The translations under genes were made by a program, and so were the position numbers. Shown here one piece after another: positions 7,430 to 8,745 of a stretch of 8,745 bases of DNA. The stretch is taken from the NCBI GenBank assembly GCA_050262615.1, contig JBLNEL010000368.1, forward strand, positions 1 through 8,745. The letters run 5' to 3'. How positions within the stretch are numbered: the first letter of the stretch is position 1; each line of letters begins with the position of its first letter. Below the pieces are notes generated by a model, which worked only from the letters and a program-made list of their open reading frames with translations, searched no databases and had not been told where the DNA came from. The DNA is from JAUZPB01 sp050262615 (GTDB lineage Bacteria > Bacteroidota > Ignavibacteria > Ignavibacteriales > SURF-24).

Positions 7430-7433
7430 CGTT

Positions 7434-8745
7434 ATGATCAAAAGGTTATTATTTATTTTCACACTTCTTGTTCTGTTTTCTGCGTATAATTACTCGCAGT
7501 GGACAAAAGTCGCGTTTGGCAATCCCGCCATAGATACTCTGAAAGCTAATACCGGGGGACATGGAGCTACAATTGATCCTGAAGGCAAATTCTGGGTTGC
7601 CGCTTATAAGCCATATTCTACTGACAGTGTATTCGTGCCGGACAGCAATAAGTACTTCCAGACAAGACCTATCTATGTATTTAAGGCCGATGGCTCACCA
7701 GCATCGTTCTCTCCGATCAAGGCTTGTAAAATAGGTAATAAAGTTTTGCCTATTCTTAGTCATGCAGGTTCAAATACCGGAATCGTAAGAGATGAGAAAG
7801 GAAATATCATACTCGCAAGCGGATGGGACCTTTATCGTTTCGATTACAAAACCGGTGCAGGACTTGCGACCTATTCAAGTGTTGCAGCATTGACAAAACC
7901 GGCAGTTGATAAAAATGGTAATATATTTGTCAGCCATACGCTTGGAGGATTCCCTATTGCTGTGCTTAATCCTGATATGACATTCCAGGGTAATGCAGTT
8001 GACACATTAAAAGATATCGGCAGGGTTTTGGACGTTAGCGAAGATGGTAACACAATCTATGCCCATAGGTTTACAGCAAGCTGTACATATGTTTATCATA
8101 GAGGTTCAGAATTCGAACCATATGTATTAGTTGACACAGCTTTCAAGGGCTGGAAGATAGAAGGCAGCAGTTTCAACCCGGTAAACAAATGGTTATATGT
8201 AAGTGCCGGCTCATTTAACGATAAACCGCAAAATGACCCGACAATTCCTGATCTTTTCTATCCAAAGGCTACTCCCGGAACCTATTATGGTGTTGATGTT
8301 TCAAAGAAGCCTTATGTAATAAAAGACAGCCTTGCCTGGCAGTTTACCACACCTGGAAGCACTGACGAAAGAAACAGAGGCATTGACTTTAGTCTGGATG
8401 GAAAAACAGCCATATTATCAGCATTTGGTCAGAGTACATATCCTATAGTTCAGAAATACACAAATCCAAAAATTTCTGAAGTAAAACGTGAGAACAATCT
8501 TACAGTAGAAAGCTATAGGCTCGAACAGAACTATCCGAATCCGTTTAACCCGTCTACAGAGATCAAATTCTCAGTCGCAAAGGATGGATTTGTATCACTT
8601 AAGGTTTATGACATCTTAGGAAAAGAAGTGGCAACACTGGTAAATGAAACAATGAGGTCAGGCAATTACTCGACAAGGTTCAATGCACAAAACCTCTCAT
8701 CAGGAATCTATATCTACCAGCTTCAGTCAAATGGTGTAATACTAA
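7434..8745 (+). CDS. Secreted beta-propeller-like protein with T9SS type A sorting domain (copy 2, 3' end outside window)
   Basis: Paralogue of the preceding gene. 437 complete codons are present without a stop, and by alignment about eight residues are missing, giving an expected length near 445. Residues 1-21 are a signal peptide (cleavage NYS|Q). The mature start QWTKVAFGNPAIDTLK nearly equals that of copy 1. The same propeller motifs follow: IDPEGKFWVAA (47-57), DEKGNIILASG (120-130), VDKNGNIFVSH (158-168), VSEDGNTIYAH (201-211) and FSLDGKTAILS (319-329). The T9SS type A domain starts at about 363 (LEQNYPNPFNPSTEIKFSV) and runs through SGIYIYQL. Relative to copy 1 it has one extra residue near 101-112 and a shorter, different linker (about 344-362). 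By eye, identity is about 74% over residues 1-100 and about 83% over the last four blades. Cys98 is extra; Cys217 is shared. The ligand is unknown. Confidence 0.87.
   Translation, partial: MIKRLLFIFTLLVLFSAYNYSQWTKVAFGNPAIDTLKANTGGHGATIDPEGKFWVAAYKPYSTDSVFVPDSNKYFQTRPIYVFKADGSPASFSPIKACKIGNKVLPILSHAGSNTGIVRDEKGNIILASGWDLYRFDYKTGAGLATYSSVAALTKPAVDKNGNIFVSHTLGGFPIAVLNPDMTFQGNAVDTLKDIGRVLDVSEDGNTIYAHRFTASCTYVYHRGSEFEPYVLVDTAFKGWKIEGSSFNPVNKWLYVSAGSFNDKPQNDPTIPDLFYPKATPGTYYGVDVSKKPYVIKDSLAWQFTTPGSTDERNRGIDFSLDGKTAILSAFGQSTYPIVQKYTNPKISEVKRENNLTVESYRLEQNYPNPFNPSTEIKFSVAKDGFVSLKVYDILGKEVATLVNETMRSGNYSTRFNAQNLSSGIYIYQLQSNGVIL

Larger units (their letters stand above)
7149..7433 (+). other. Intergenic region between tandem paralogues
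   Basis: 285 nt without a gene. The first part holds the terminator. The rest is AT-rich, especially 7297-7350, and should contain a promoter for copy 2. TAGGTTTT (7394-7401) is one base off a Bacteroidetes -7 box but has no TTTG at the right distance, so no promoter is called. No tRNA, small RNA or mobile-element ends were seen. Confidence 0.6.
5805..8745 (+). repeat. Tandem gene duplication (two diverged direct copies)
   Basis: Copy 1 (5805-7148) and copy 2 (7434 to beyond 8745) are direct-orientation paralogues whose coding regions align along their length. The similarity is patchy at DNA level. The best block is 6447-6487 against 8079-8119, with 40 of 41 bases equal. Another good block is 6771-6831 against 8403-8463. 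The intergenic regions show no comparable similarity. Confidence 0.85.

Noticed and set aside
7206..7433. Possible small RNA or mobile-element remnant between the paralogues
   Set aside because: No inverted ends, target duplications, transposase fragments or stable structured region were visible.
7871..8053. Minus-strand ORF of 60 codons (also 2424-2606)
   Set aside because: Both are inside well-supported + strand genes and have no recognisable product.

Overview
The window looks like an FCB-group bacterium, most likely Ignavibacteria (Ignavibacteriota) or a close relative. Three things point there. Two genes carry type IX secretion (T9SS) C-terminal sorting domains of the 'QNYPNPFNPSTEIKFSV ... 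SGIYIYQL' style. There is a PorV/PorQ-family outer-membrane protein and a TonB-dependent receptor. The upstream regions are A-rich, with only some clear Shine-Dalgarno sites. Genus and species cannot be read from this sequence. All genes are on the + strand, and every confident protein is predicted to leave the cytoplasm.

Region 1 (1-5618) reads as one operon of four genes with short gaps (20, 26 and 44 nt). They are the C-terminal part of a TonB-dependent receptor, a 698-aa secreted protein with a large unrecognised N-terminal region, an FnIII-like domain and a variant T9SS sorting domain, a 337-aa PorV/PorQ-family barrel protein, and a 428-aa lipoprotein with an IPT/TIG domain followed by a propeller-like region. 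A hairpin at 5631-5664 follows the last stop. The set resembles a cell-surface uptake or assembly complex built on a TonB receptor, but no SusD-like gene is visible. The lipoprotein is the likeliest surface partner of the receptor, and the PorV-like protein could serve export of the neighbouring T9SS cargo. These links are inferred from gene order.

Region 2 (5619-8745) holds two tandem paralogous genes for secreted beta-propeller-like proteins with canonical T9SS type A sorting domains. They are about three quarters identical by eye. Each has its own strong Shine-Dalgarno site, and an excellent intrinsic terminator (7174-7205) separates them. The second copy is cut by the window end about eight residues short of its expected C-terminus. 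The first copy has narrower codon use than the second, which hints at different expression levels or ages.

No RNA genes, insertion sequences, CRISPR arrays, integration sites or origins were seen. No non-coding stretch exceeds 300 bases; the longest is 7149-7433 (285 nt).
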